64,000 nt of DNA from Xenococcus sp. MO_188.B8 (GTDB lineage Bacteria > Cyanobacteriota > Cyanobacteriia > Cyanobacteriales > Xenococcaceae). The translations under genes were made by a program, and so were the position numbers. Under the pieces are notes generated by a model. It had not been told where the DNA came from. It saw nothing but the letters and a program-made list of their open reading frames with translations, and did no database searches. This document shows, piece after piece, positions 18,354 to 26,484 of this stretch (positions are counted from its first letter, which is position 1; each line of letters opens with the position of its first letter). The DNA lies in contig JASJDR010000019.1 in NCBI GenBank assembly GCA_030065615.1, positions 1 to 64,000 on the forward strand. Reading direction: 5' to 3'.

Positions 18354-19277
18354 ATGTATAATTCTAAGCTAAGAACCCCTGTTGTATTTATAATTTTTAA
18401 ACGCCCAGATACTACAGAAAAAGTCTTTGAGGCAATTCGCCAAGCGAAACCACCCAAGCTGTTAGTTATTGCTGATGGAGCGCGTCCAGGTATACCAGGC
18501 GAAGTAGAAAAATGTGCTGCCACTCGCGCAATTATAGACAGAGTTGATTGGGATTGTGAAGTTTTAAAAAATTATGCTGATGAGAATATGGGTTGTAAGC
18601 GGCGCGTGTCAAGTGGATTAGATTGGGTATTCAATACTGTTGAAGAAGCAATTATTCTTGAAGATGACTGCTTACCACATCCTACTTTTTTTAGATTTTG
18701 TGAGGAATTACTGGAAAAGTATAAGGATGACGAACGAATTATGACTATAGGCGGTACCAATCTTTTAGTTGAATGGAAATCTGATATTCAAAGTTACCAT
18801 TTTTCTATTTATTTTAACTGTTGGGGATGGGCTACATGGAAGAGAGTTTGGAACTACTATGATGTTGACATGAAATTATGGGATCGACCACAAATTCGAG
18901 ATAGAGTCAAAGAAATAATTGCCGACAAAGAGCAATACTTAAATCGCAAATCTAAATTTGACTTGACGTATCACGGTAAGGTTGATAGCTGGGCTCATCA
19001 ATTTTTCTTCATGTGTCTTGCACATTCAGGTTTATCTATTACACCTTCTGTAAATTTAATCTCTAATATTGGTTTTACAGAAGAAGGTACACATACTAAA
19101 GTCGTTAACTCTCCAAAAGCTAATTTGCCATTGCAATCTATGACCTTACCTTTGAGAAAGCCTAGAGAACTAGCTGTAGACCGCGAGTACGATCTTAGGC
19201 GCTATGAAAAATTTTGGAAGCAAAGTTTGTTAAGGCGAATTATCAATAAAGGAAAATCATTGCTGGCAAGTAGCTAA
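18354..19277 (+). CDS. Nucleotide-diphospho-sugar transferase family protein
   Basis: The 307-residue protein reads RTPVVFIIFKRPDTTEKVFEAI, LLVIADGARPG, YADENMGCKRRVSSGLDWVF, and EEAIILEDDCLPHPTFFRF, where EDD is the DxD-like metal site. A NCWGWATWKRVWNYYD segment follows. This architecture matches bacterial GNT-I-like GT-A proteins, often annotated as hemolytic protein HlpA-like or nucleotide-diphospho-sugar transferase. It likely transfers a sugar during repeat-unit assembly. A 109-bp inverted-repeat element lies immediately downstream. Confidence 0.82.
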   Translation: MYNSKLRTPVVFIIFKRPDTTEKVFEAIRQAKPPKLLVIADGARPGIPGEVEKCAATRAIIDRVDWDCEVLKNYADENMGCKRRVSSGLDWVFNTVEEAIILEDDCLPHPTFFRFCEELLEKYKDDERIMTIGGTNLLVEWKSDIQSYHFSIYFNCWGWATWKRVWNYYDVDMKLWDRPQIRDRVKEIIADKEQYLNRKSKFDLTYHGKVDSWAHQFFFMCLAHSGLSITPSVNLISNIGFTEEGTHTKVVNSPKANLPLQSMTLPLRKPRELAVDREYDLRRYEKFWKQSLLRRIINKGKSLLASS

Positions 19278-19290
19278 GTAAATTTCTATT

Positions 19291-19399
19291 TATACTGTGG
19301 GCGGATGAGATTTAGACTTTTTAAAAAGTAGCAAAAGCTTTGTCTAGTTTGAATCTTATTCTTTTATCGAAACTCCAGTTTTAACCCGCTCGCAGTATA
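19291..19399 (+). mobile_element. Miniature inverted-repeat element, copy A (109 bp)
   Basis: The element begins TATACTGTGGGCGG and ends CCGCTCGCAGTATA, imperfect 14-bp inverted ends. It aligns over its whole length with the reverse complement of 31686-31803, sharing the same ends and internal blocks such as AGACTTTTT near the left and AACCCGCTCGCAG at the right. No protein is encoded. The TA at both tips suggests TA target insertion, as for IS630/Tc1-type elements; the parent transposase is not in the window. Confidence 0.82.
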
Positions 19400-19476
19400 T
19401 CTTAAAGTCAAAATATTACTTGAATTAAAGTGTTTATATTTTCTTACTTATAAAATAAATTTTTGGAGATTTCCTC

Positions 19477-20364
19477 ATGACAAAATCAGCTAAAGATAAA
19501 GAACCAGAAAAATCAGTAATTTTTCTGCATATTCCTAAGGTAGGAGGAAGTACAATAAGTAAAATTATTGAACGACAATATAAACCCAATAACGTTTTCC
19601 GCGTCCGAGACAGTAGTCAAAAACGAATTCAAAATTGTGTGGATGAATTCAAGGTTCTTCCTGTAGCTGAGAAAGAAAGAATTAAAGTTCTAATGGGACA
19701 TATGGGTTTCGGACTGCACAATTTTTTGCCTCAACCATCAGTTTACTTGACACTATTACGTGATCCAGTTGAGCGAGTCATATCCTATTACTATTTCATA
19801 CTCCGCAGGCCCAACCACTACCTCTATCAGACGGTCACATCTAGAAAAATGAGTATAGAAGACTGCATTCGTTCAGGGATTTCTATAGAGCTGGATAATG
19901 GTCAGACAAGGATTCTCTCTGCAACCAAAGGAGATGTAGATTTACCTATTCCCTTTGGACAGTGCAATACAGAAATGTTGGAAAGGGCCAAGAAAAATCT
20001 GCGGGAATCTTTTGTTGGGGTCGGATTGGTAGAGTCATTTGATAAAAGTCTTCTGCTATTCAAAAAATTATTGAATTGGAATAACATTTTTTTTATCAAG
20101 AGAAATGTTACTCAAGATCGCCCTTTGAAGTCAGATTTGTCCCAGAAAACATTAAATATTATATATAAGCAGAATGAATTTGACATAGAGCTTTATCAAT
20201 ATGCGGCAGAGTTATTTCAAGAACAAGTTGCTCGACAAGGTCCTTCCTTCGAAGAAGAATTACAAAAATTTCACTGGCGTAATAGTCTCTATGGAAACAC
20301 CTATGGAAAATTTTATTCATTAGCCTCATCAACCATCAAGCAATTCCAAAATTCAACTCCATGA
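19477..20364 (+). CDS. Sulfotransferase family 2-like protein
   Basis: The 295-residue protein carries the 5'-phosphosulfate loop as FLHIPKVGGSTISKII (residues about 16-31) and the 3'-phosphate motif as YLTLLRDPVERVISYYYF (about 92-109). This HIPK-GG-T form is typical of the Sulfotransfer_2 group, which includes heparan and chondroitin sulfotransferases using PAPS. No signal peptide is seen, so it would act in the cytosol. It overlaps the next sulfotransferase gene by 4 bp (ATGA). A GGAG precedes the ATG at suitable distance. Confidence 0.85.
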   Translation: MTKSAKDKEPEKSVIFLHIPKVGGSTISKIIERQYKPNNVFRVRDSSQKRIQNCVDEFKVLPVAEKERIKVLMGHMGFGLHNFLPQPSVYLTLLRDPVERVISYYYFILRRPNHYLYQTVTSRKMSIEDCIRSGISIELDNGQTRILSATKGDVDLPIPFGQCNTEMLERAKKNLRESFVGVGLVESFDKSLLLFKKLLNWNNIFFIKRNVTQDRPLKSDLSQKTLNIIYKQNEFDIELYQYAAELFQEQVARQGPSFEEELQKFHWRNSLYGNTYGKFYSLASSTIKQFQNSTP

Positions 20365-21266
20365 TAATGCCCAATTTTCTGCTCATTGGTGCGCAAAAAG
20401 CTGGAACAACTGCTCTCTCGCACTATATGAAACAGCATTCACAGATTTATATAAGTCCGATAAAAGAACCAGGATTTTTTGATTTTGAGGGTCAGAAACC
20501 AAACTTCTTGGGACCAGGTGATCGAGAGTTATTCAGCCATGTATCAACTGACATTGAATCTTATCGTAGGCTATTTCAAGGAGTTTCAAATGAAATTGCA
20601 ATCGGTGAAGCAACCACCTGGTATCTGTATAGCTCAAGAGCGCCTGAACGGATACAGTATTACATTCCCAATGTTAAGCTGATTGTGATTCTTCGCAATC
20701 CAGTCGATAGAGCTTATTCAGCCTACCTGCATGTAATCAGAGATGGTCGTGAACTGATAACTGATTTTGCTCAAGCACTACTAGAGGAGGAGACGCGAAT
20801 CAATCAAAACTGGGAATATCTTTGGCATTACAAACAGATGGGTTTTTACTATGCTCAACTCAAGCGTTATTTTGATTTGTTTAATAAAAATCAGATTAGA
20901 GTTTATTTATACGAAGACTTAAAAGATAATCCAGTTGCTCTTATGCAGGATATTTGCCGGTTTTTAAATGTTGATGAAACACTGATTACAGGTTCCCCTC
21001 CCCGTCGTAATGTATCTGGTATTCCTAAAAATAAGTTTTTAGATTATTTGTTAAAAAAACAAAATTTTAAGTGGCTCAAGACTCCCTTCAAACTATTCCT
21101 TTCGTCTAAGATGCGTGAAAATATTATAGTTAATCTTAATAATAAAAATCTTATTAAGCCACAGATATCTCCGGCAGCTAGAATTCAATTAGCTAAGATG
21201 TACCGCGAAGATATATTGAAGCTTCAGGAACTGATCGAGCGAGACCTTTCAAGTTGGCTGGAGTAG
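20361..21266 (+). CDS. Sulfotransferase (NDST/Sulfotransfer_1-like)
   Basis: The 301-residue protein shows the PAPS-binding loop NFLLIGAQKAGTTALSHYM (residues about 4-22) and the 3'-phosphate motif VKLIVILRNPVDRAYSAYLH (about 105-124), followed by KNKFLDYLL and a basic C-terminal region, as in heparan sulfate N-deacetylase/sulfotransferase-like domains. Its ATG overlaps the stop of the previous sulfotransferase by 4 bp; an alternative ATG is at 20367. The pair is likely coexpressed but the two belong to different sulfotransferase subgroups, so they may modify different positions. Confidence 0.88.
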   Translation: MIMPNFLLIGAQKAGTTALSHYMKQHSQIYISPIKEPGFFDFEGQKPNFLGPGDRELFSHVSTDIESYRRLFQGVSNEIAIGEATTWYLYSSRAPERIQYYIPNVKLIVILRNPVDRAYSAYLHVIRDGRELITDFAQALLEEETRINQNWEYLWHYKQMGFYYAQLKRYFDLFNKNQIRVYLYEDLKDNPVALMQDICRFLNVDETLITGSPPRRNVSGIPKNKFLDYLLKKQNFKWLKTPFKLFLSSKMRENIIVNLNNKNLIKPQISPAARIQLAKMYREDILKLQELIERDLSSWLE

Positions 21267-21274
21267 TTGGGAAT

Positions 21275-22543
21275 ATGAAAGTTTTATTACTTAGTAATTC
21301 TGATCGCCAAGGTGGAGCTGCCCGTGCCACATTTCGATTACATCAAGGTTTTCAAAGGATTCATGTTAATTCTCAGATGTTAGTGCAAACTAAACAGAGT
21401 GACGCTCAAACGGTTGTTGGCTCATCAGCTTCATCAGGAATAGGGAAAGCCATTGCTGGGTCAAGATTAATTTTAAACCAATTACCGTTAAAATTTTATC
21501 CCCATCGCGATCGCATTCTTTATTCTCTCCAGTGGTTTCCTGACAATATTACCTCCAAAGTGACCCAACTTGAGCCAAATTTGATTAACCTGCATTGGAT
21601 TTGTGGTGGTTACCTACAAATTGAAACTCTTACTCGAGTTAATAAACCTTTAGTCTGGACGTTTCACGATATGTGGTCATTTACGGGAGGATGCCATTAC
21701 AGCGGTGATTGCGATCGCTATACTAAATCTTGCGGAGCCTGCCCCCAACTTAGTAGTAAAAGAGATTGGGATTTATCCCGTTGGGTATGGCAGCGTAAAG
21801 CCAAGGCTTGGCAAAATTTGGATTTAACAATTGTTGCTCCAAGTTCATGGTTTAGCAAGTGTGTTAGTTCCAGTTCCCTTTTCCAAAATTCACGAGTAGA
21901 AATAATTCCCAATGGGCTAGACACTGAAAAGTACAGACCAATAAAGAAACAAGTAGCACGAGAACTGCTCCGTTTACCCCATAATAAGCAACTGCTTCTT
22001 TTTGGAGCATTAGGGGCAACCAGCGACAAGAGAAAAGGATTTCATCTGTTGCAACCAGCACTGCAAGAGTTGAGTCAAAGTGGGTGGCAAGATAAGTTAG
22101 ATTTAGTTGTTTTTGGCGCTTCGCAACCAGAAAATCCGCCTGAATTAGAGTTTAAAGCTCACTATTTAGGTCATTTAAATGACGATCTCACCTTAGCACT
22201 TGTCTATTCAGCAGCCGATGTAATGATTGTTCCTTCAATTCAAGAGTCTTTTGGACAGACTGCTTCTGAATCCTTTGCTTGTGGTACCCCAGTCGTTGCC
22301 TTCAATGCAACTGGATTAAAAGATATTGTTGACCATCAGCAAAATGGCTATCTAGCTCAACCCTATAAAATAGAAGATTTGGCTCGGGGAATTGTCTGGG
22401 TGCTAGAAAATGAAGAAAGACATCAAAAACTATCGCACCGCGCGCGTGAAAAAGCCGAACAAGAATTTGCTATGGAAATTCAAGCAGGTCGTTACTTGTC
22501 TCTGTTTACCGAGATTTTGGAGAAAAGCGATCGCCAAAAATGA
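21275..22543 (+). CDS. Family 4 glycosyltransferase
   Basis: From ATG 21275 the protein is 422 residues, beginning MKVLLLSNSDRQGGAARATFRL, the usual GT-B start; the frame also extends back to 21254, overlapping the sulfotransferase gene by 13 bp. Mid-protein features are LVWTFHDMWSFTGGCHYSGDC with CxxC-like cysteines (CDRYTKSCGACPQL), and the donor-site motif PSIQESFGQTASESFACGTP with VVAFNATGLKDIV. The cysteine-rich H..W.FTGGCHY segment is shared by WcaC/WbaZ-like GT4 proteins. A retaining transferase in repeat-unit assembly is likely; sugar unknown. Confidence 0.9.
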   Translation: MKVLLLSNSDRQGGAARATFRLHQGFQRIHVNSQMLVQTKQSDAQTVVGSSASSGIGKAIAGSRLILNQLPLKFYPHRDRILYSLQWFPDNITSKVTQLEPNLINLHWICGGYLQIETLTRVNKPLVWTFHDMWSFTGGCHYSGDCDRYTKSCGACPQLSSKRDWDLSRWVWQRKAKAWQNLDLTIVAPSSWFSKCVSSSSLFQNSRVEIIPNGLDTEKYRPIKKQVARELLRLPHNKQLLLFGALGATSDKRKGFHLLQPALQELSQSGWQDKLDLVVFGASQPENPPELEFKAHYLGHLNDDLTLALVYSAADVMIVPSIQESFGQTASESFACGTPVVAFNATGLKDIVDHQQNGYLAQPYKIEDLARGIVWVLENEERHQKLSHRAREKAEQEFAMEIQAGRYLSLFTEILEKSDRQK

Positions 22544-22631
22544 AAATTTTAAGCTACTTTTGGAGCTGATAAAAGAGTTTATTGTTTATAGATGAAAAAA
22601 AGGATGCAAATGGTTACTTAGAGGTTGAAAA

Positions 22632-23912
22632 TTGAAAAGAAAATCGCTTATTAAATTAGAAGTAGCAGTGAGTTTTTTATTACTTATGTTCTATATGGGA
22701 GCTTTGGGTATGAAAATTCCTATTGGAACTAATAGTGTTGATTATGGTACTGCACAAAGTAATTTAATTGAGAGGATTATGGCTCCTCTATCATATTTAT
22801 TGATTCCTTTCTTAATTTCTAGAAAATGGAAATTATGTATTTATCTTTTAACCAAAGATTTGCCCTTAATTCTTTTACTATTTCTTGTTTCTTTTTCTAT
22901 TATATGGACTGACCCTAATCTTGTTGTTCAAAATATATCTACAGTTAGAGGTTTATTATTATCAAGTATGTTTGGCGTTTATCTAGCTGCACGTTTCAGT
23001 ATTAGAGAGCAGACGCGACTGTTAGCAGGGGTATTTGGTATAGTAATTTTATTCTCAATATTAGCGGCTTTATTTGTACCTGGCTATGGAATTCATCCAG
23101 CAACAAAACCACAATTAGCAGGTTATTGGACAGGTATATTTGCACATAAAAACTCTTTAGGAGGTCATATGGCTTGGAGTGCTTCAATTTTCTTGTCTCT
23201 TAGCCTAACTATATCTCGAAACCACTTAGGTCGCTTAGCATTATGGACAGGATTTGCACTCTCATTGCTGCTTGTTTTTTTATCTGGTTCGGCAGGAGGC
23301 ATAGTAAACTTGCTGAGCGTGATTTGCATTATACCTCTGTCCAAATTTTTAAAAAAGACTCATTACAAATTGCAGGTACTTTTAATTATTACTCTACTTT
23401 TGCTATCTGGAGGTACATTTATCTTACTAGTGGCTAAGGCACCAACTATAGCAGAAGCGCTAGGTAAAGATTTAACTTTTACTGGACGTATTCCATTGTG
23501 GCATGAGCTGCTTGGTTATATTGCTCAAAAACCTTTACTAGGTTATGGGTTTAATGGGTTCTGGGATAGCGATCAATATGGCGAATTTTTTAGAGCTAGA
23601 TGGGTTTGGCATGGTGTACCTCATGCTCACAACGGTTTTGTAGAACTGCTGCTAGCTGTAGGACTACTAGGTTTGTTACTTTTTGTCATGAGTTTTATTC
23701 GGCAATTCCTAAGAGCTTACAAACAAGTTTATAGAGCAAAAATAGTAGAAGATATTGTGCCAATGCAATTCTTATTGACTTTTTTAATTGCAAATATTTC
23801 AGAATCAAGATTATTAATAGCTAATAATATATATTGGACAATTTATATAGCAATGTCTTTGTCGTTAGCTATAAAATATAGACAAGAGCGTAAATTAAGA
23901 GCGACAGATTAG
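22632..23912 (+). CDS. O-antigen ligase/Wzy-like polymerase
   Basis: The 426-residue protein begins at a TTG with no better start nearby and has about ten hydrophobic segments. The Wzy_C-type region shows LSGSAGGIVNLLSV, FTGRIPLWHELLGYI, KPLLGYGFNGFWDS and VPHAHNGFVELLLAVGLLGLLLF, with the conserved arginine (GRIP) and histidine (AHNG) of the ligase/polymerase family. It would polymerise lipid-linked repeat units or ligate the glycan to an acceptor in the periplasm. Its presence beside an ABC exporter is unusual and leaves the polymerisation route open. Confidence 0.87.
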   Translation: MKRKSLIKLEVAVSFLLLMFYMGALGMKIPIGTNSVDYGTAQSNLIERIMAPLSYLLIPFLISRKWKLCIYLLTKDLPLILLLFLVSFSIIWTDPNLVVQNISTVRGLLLSSMFGVYLAARFSIREQTRLLAGVFGIVILFSILAALFVPGYGIHPATKPQLAGYWTGIFAHKNSLGGHMAWSASIFLSLSLTISRNHLGRLALWTGFALSLLLVFLSGSAGGIVNLLSVICIIPLSKFLKKTHYKLQVLLIITLLLLSGGTFILLVAKAPTIAEALGKDLTFTGRIPLWHELLGYIAQKPLLGYGFNGFWDSDQYGEFFRARWVWHGVPHAHNGFVELLLAVGLLGLLLFVMSFIRQFLRAYKQVYRAKIVEDIVPMQFLLTFLIANISESRLLIANNIYWTIYIAMSLSLAIKYRQERKLRATD

Positions 23913-24011
23913 GCAAACAATATATGACGAGAGCATCCCATTTCGGCAAATGTATTGTTTTGGTTTATCGTACATCAAAACAATTTAAATGGAGAATAAG
24001 ACAGATATTGT

Positions 24012-24036
24012 AGGGGTTTGGCAGTGCCAAACCCCT
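24012..24036. terminator. Perfect palindrome AGGGGTTTGGCA-G-TGCCAAACCCCT
   Basis: Two 12-bp arms flank one central base, 100 bp after the Wzy-like gene. The core GGGTTTGGCA/TGCCAAACCC is a dispersed palindrome form often seen in cyanobacterial spacers. It could stop transcription or protect a 3' end, though no T tract follows (CCCTAAATT). Confidence 0.55.
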
Positions 24037-24444
24037 CCCTAAATTGTACGTTTCGCAGTAATTATTTAATTTGGTATTGCATTTAGATAGAACCTAACAC
24101 TCAGCAGCAGTAATGACTCAACGTTACTAAATACTTAGTCGAGATAGCAAAACTTTCTGTAACTTTTTGGAAAACTTGTAAAGCTTTTAGAAAACAGCTA
24201 TGATACAAAAAAAACAATTTTGATATAGCTTCATCAGTCCAGTTTAAGGTGACGTGGGTCAAAAGAGCTGATTCTTAATATTCAATTGTATTTAAAAACT
24301 CAAAATACTAATATTTTCAATGAACTAATAATTTTATCTACGGTTGTAAAAATAACTCGGAGAACTCAATATGTAGTTGACCATTTAAATACAAACATTA
24401 CTCATCGTGTTATGGGAGTGAGTTTGACAATGATAGAATCTTCT

Positions 24445-24483
24445 TAATTTAATATGTATAACTGAAGTTAGCATATTAAATTA
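24445..24483. other. AT-rich 12-bp inverted repeat
   Basis: TAATTTAATATG (24445-24456) and CATATTAAATTA (24472-24483) are perfect complements separated by 15 bp. It directly follows the stop of an unrecognised open stretch and could be its terminator hairpin. Confidence 0.4.
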
Positions 24484-24666
24484 TTCTACTAAGATCAGAA
24501 AGCTTGACTTTATCTTTGCTAAAGGCAGTAAAGATACCTTTTCTAAAGTAGAAAGTAACGAATATTTGGTCATATTCTAGGTACAGAATCTTTGCGAATG
24601 AGCTGAAGATATCTGATTGACAGACAAAACTACTGAACAATACATATATTCTTAAGAATTATAACT

Positions 24667-25575
24667 ATGTCTAATGTTAATGATGATATAATACATCCCC
24701 AACTAGCGGTTCTCATGACTTGCCACAATAGACGTGACACGACCTTGGCTTGTCTTCAAGCTCTTTATCAGCAGGATGCAATTTTTGATGTATTTCTAGT
24801 TGATGATGGTAGCTCCGACGGTACTTCAGATGCGGTAATAGCAAGTTATCCAGATGTTAAAATCCTTCAGGGTGATGGAAACCTCTTCTGGGTAGGAGGA
24901 ATGCGACTAGCGTTTGCCGAAGCACTCAAAGGTCACTATAACTACTACCTTTGGCTCAATGATGATACCCTGCTTGAGCCACAAGCCCTTAATGATTTGC
25001 TCAATATTCACCATGACCTGGCAAAACGCGGTCATCCAAATTCGATAGTTGTCGGCTCAACACAAGATCCACTGACGGGACAGCCGACTTACGGTGGCGC
25101 AGTGCAGTCAAAACTTTGGTACACTAAGAAATTTGAATTTGTTGAGCCAGGTCAAACTTCCCAAGAGTGCGACACGATGTTTGGCAACTGTGTGTTAATC
25201 CATAACTCAGTAGCTTCCAAGGTAGGTAATATAGATGGTGCTTTTATTCATTCAATGGGAGATTTAGACTATGGGCTTAGAGCACGAAAACTAGGATGTT
25301 CAATCTGGGCAGCACCAGGTTTTGTGGGCACTTGTTCTAGAAACTCTTTAGATGGAAGTTGGGTAGATCCCAATCTTTCTCTTTATAAACGCTTAAAAAA
25401 AGCATTCCACCCAAAAGCTTTTCCTTTCAAAGCATGGACTGTGTTTTGCAAGAGATACTCAGGGATTTTTTGGTTCATTTATTGGCCTCTGCCCTACTTA
25501 CGCTCAGTTATTGGTTACAAGGATTTGAGTAAGTCTCCTTCGTTCCGTAAGGAAATTAAGCAAGAAAATCCATAA
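24667..25575 (+). CDS. Family 2 glycosyltransferase (rhamnosyltransferase-like)
   Basis: The 302-residue protein has PQLAVLMTCHNRRDTTLACL, VFLVDDGSSDGTSDAV, GNLFWVGGMRLAFAEAL and YYLWLNDDTLLEPQAL, with NDD as the metal site. The NxFWxGGM and LWLNDDT segments are typical of the GT2 branch often annotated as rhamnosyl or WcaE-like transferases. C-terminal hydrophobic residues (GIFWFIYWPLPYLRSVIGY) suggest membrane contact. It stands after a 754-bp spacer and 115 bp before a methyltransferase gene. Confidence 0.88.
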   Translation: MSNVNDDIIHPQLAVLMTCHNRRDTTLACLQALYQQDAIFDVFLVDDGSSDGTSDAVIASYPDVKILQGDGNLFWVGGMRLAFAEALKGHYNYYLWLNDDTLLEPQALNDLLNIHHDLAKRGHPNSIVVGSTQDPLTGQPTYGGAVQSKLWYTKKFEFVEPGQTSQECDTMFGNCVLIHNSVASKVGNIDGAFIHSMGDLDYGLRARKLGCSIWAAPGFVGTCSRNSLDGSWVDPNLSLYKRLKKAFHPKAFPFKAWTVFCKRYSGIFWFIYWPLPYLRSVIGYKDLSKSPSFRKEIKQENP

Positions 25576-25690
25576 AGCAGTAAATTTCAGAAACAGATTG
25601 GTTCTGTTAAATTTATTCGGCAATTACAAATTAAATATTAAGGGTAATCAAACATAATAACACCATTAATTAATTTGGAGGTTTAATTTT

Positions 25691-26467
25691 ATGACTAGCG
25701 AACGCGCACAAGAAAAACCAATCGATATTTCTAATCAAGTAGAGGAAGAATTCCGAACCTGGATATATAACCAAATGGAAAATCAGGATTATAGCGAATC
25801 CAAGAAGTTATTCTGGGCTCAATATATGCTGGATAACTCCAGACCCCAAAAAATCGTCAAAGATTTTTTTTCTGATTCCTTGCTACCTATTAAAAGACAT
25901 CGTGCCCTTGATATTGGTTGTGGTTTTGGTAGTTTACTAATGGCATTACAGCCGCATTTTGAAAAAGTTTATGGCATAGATATAAACAAAACTTATGTTC
26001 AATGGTCACGTAAACGAGTTCCTCGCTCAGAAATAATTCATGCCAATGCTAAAAAGCTGCCATGGCCTGATGAGTGGTTTGACTTAGTATGTGCTACTGA
26101 TATGTTTGAGCATATTGACTATAGTGAACAGCAGCTTGTAGCATCTGAATTAAAGAGAGTATTGAAACCTGGAGGACACGGAATTATTATTGTTCCCAAC
26201 CGATTTCAAATACTTGATGAACACAACAAAGTTTTGTTTGGCACTTGGCTACCAGCTTCAAAACGAGAGTTTTATGTAAGAGCATTGTCAAAAAATAAGC
26301 ATTTTGATAAGTGCTGGGAAAGAACAGGTCGTGGATGGAAAAACCTGTTTGAGAATCAAGGATTCGAGGTAACGCTAAAACCTCATTTCATGAAAGGATG
26401 GAATTTTTTAAAGTACTTCTTTGTACCAGCAAATCGCTACAAGCTATATATAACTCGCATTCTGTAA
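25691..26467 (+). CDS. Class I SAM-dependent methyltransferase
   Basis: The 258-residue cytosolic protein has motif I ALDIGCGFGSLLMAL (residues about 74-88), an acidic residue after strand 2 (YGIDINKTY), and the motif WFDLVCATDMFEHIDY followed by LKRVLKPGGHGIIIVPN, the Methyltransf_11 pattern. A GGAGG (25677-25681) precedes the ATG. In a locus with a Wzt-like ATPase it may methylate a sugar, possibly the chain end recognised for export; small-molecule substrates are not excluded. The stop lies 17 bp before the start of the hydrolase gene. Confidence 0.85.
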   Translation: MTSERAQEKPIDISNQVEEEFRTWIYNQMENQDYSESKKLFWAQYMLDNSRPQKIVKDFFSDSLLPIKRHRALDIGCGFGSLLMALQPHFEKVYGIDINKTYVQWSRKRVPRSEIIHANAKKLPWPDEWFDLVCATDMFEHIDYSEQQLVASELKRVLKPGGHGIIIVPNRFQILDEHNKVLFGTWLPASKREFYVRALSKNKHFDKCWERTGRGWKNLFENQGFEVTLKPHFMKGWNFLKYFFVPANRYKLYITRIL

Positions 26468-26484
26468 CGCTACTGGAAAGACAG

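Larger units (their letters stand above)
23913..24666. other. 754-bp spacer in the polysaccharide locus
   Basis: It contains a perfect 25-bp palindrome at 24012-24036 and a 12-bp inverted repeat with a 15-bp loop at 24445-24483. An open frame without ATG, about 24256-24450 (reading NIFNELIILSTVVK then RTQYVVDHLNTNITHRVMGV), is unrecognised and may be a gene remnant. No intact gene is seen. Confidence 0.45.
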
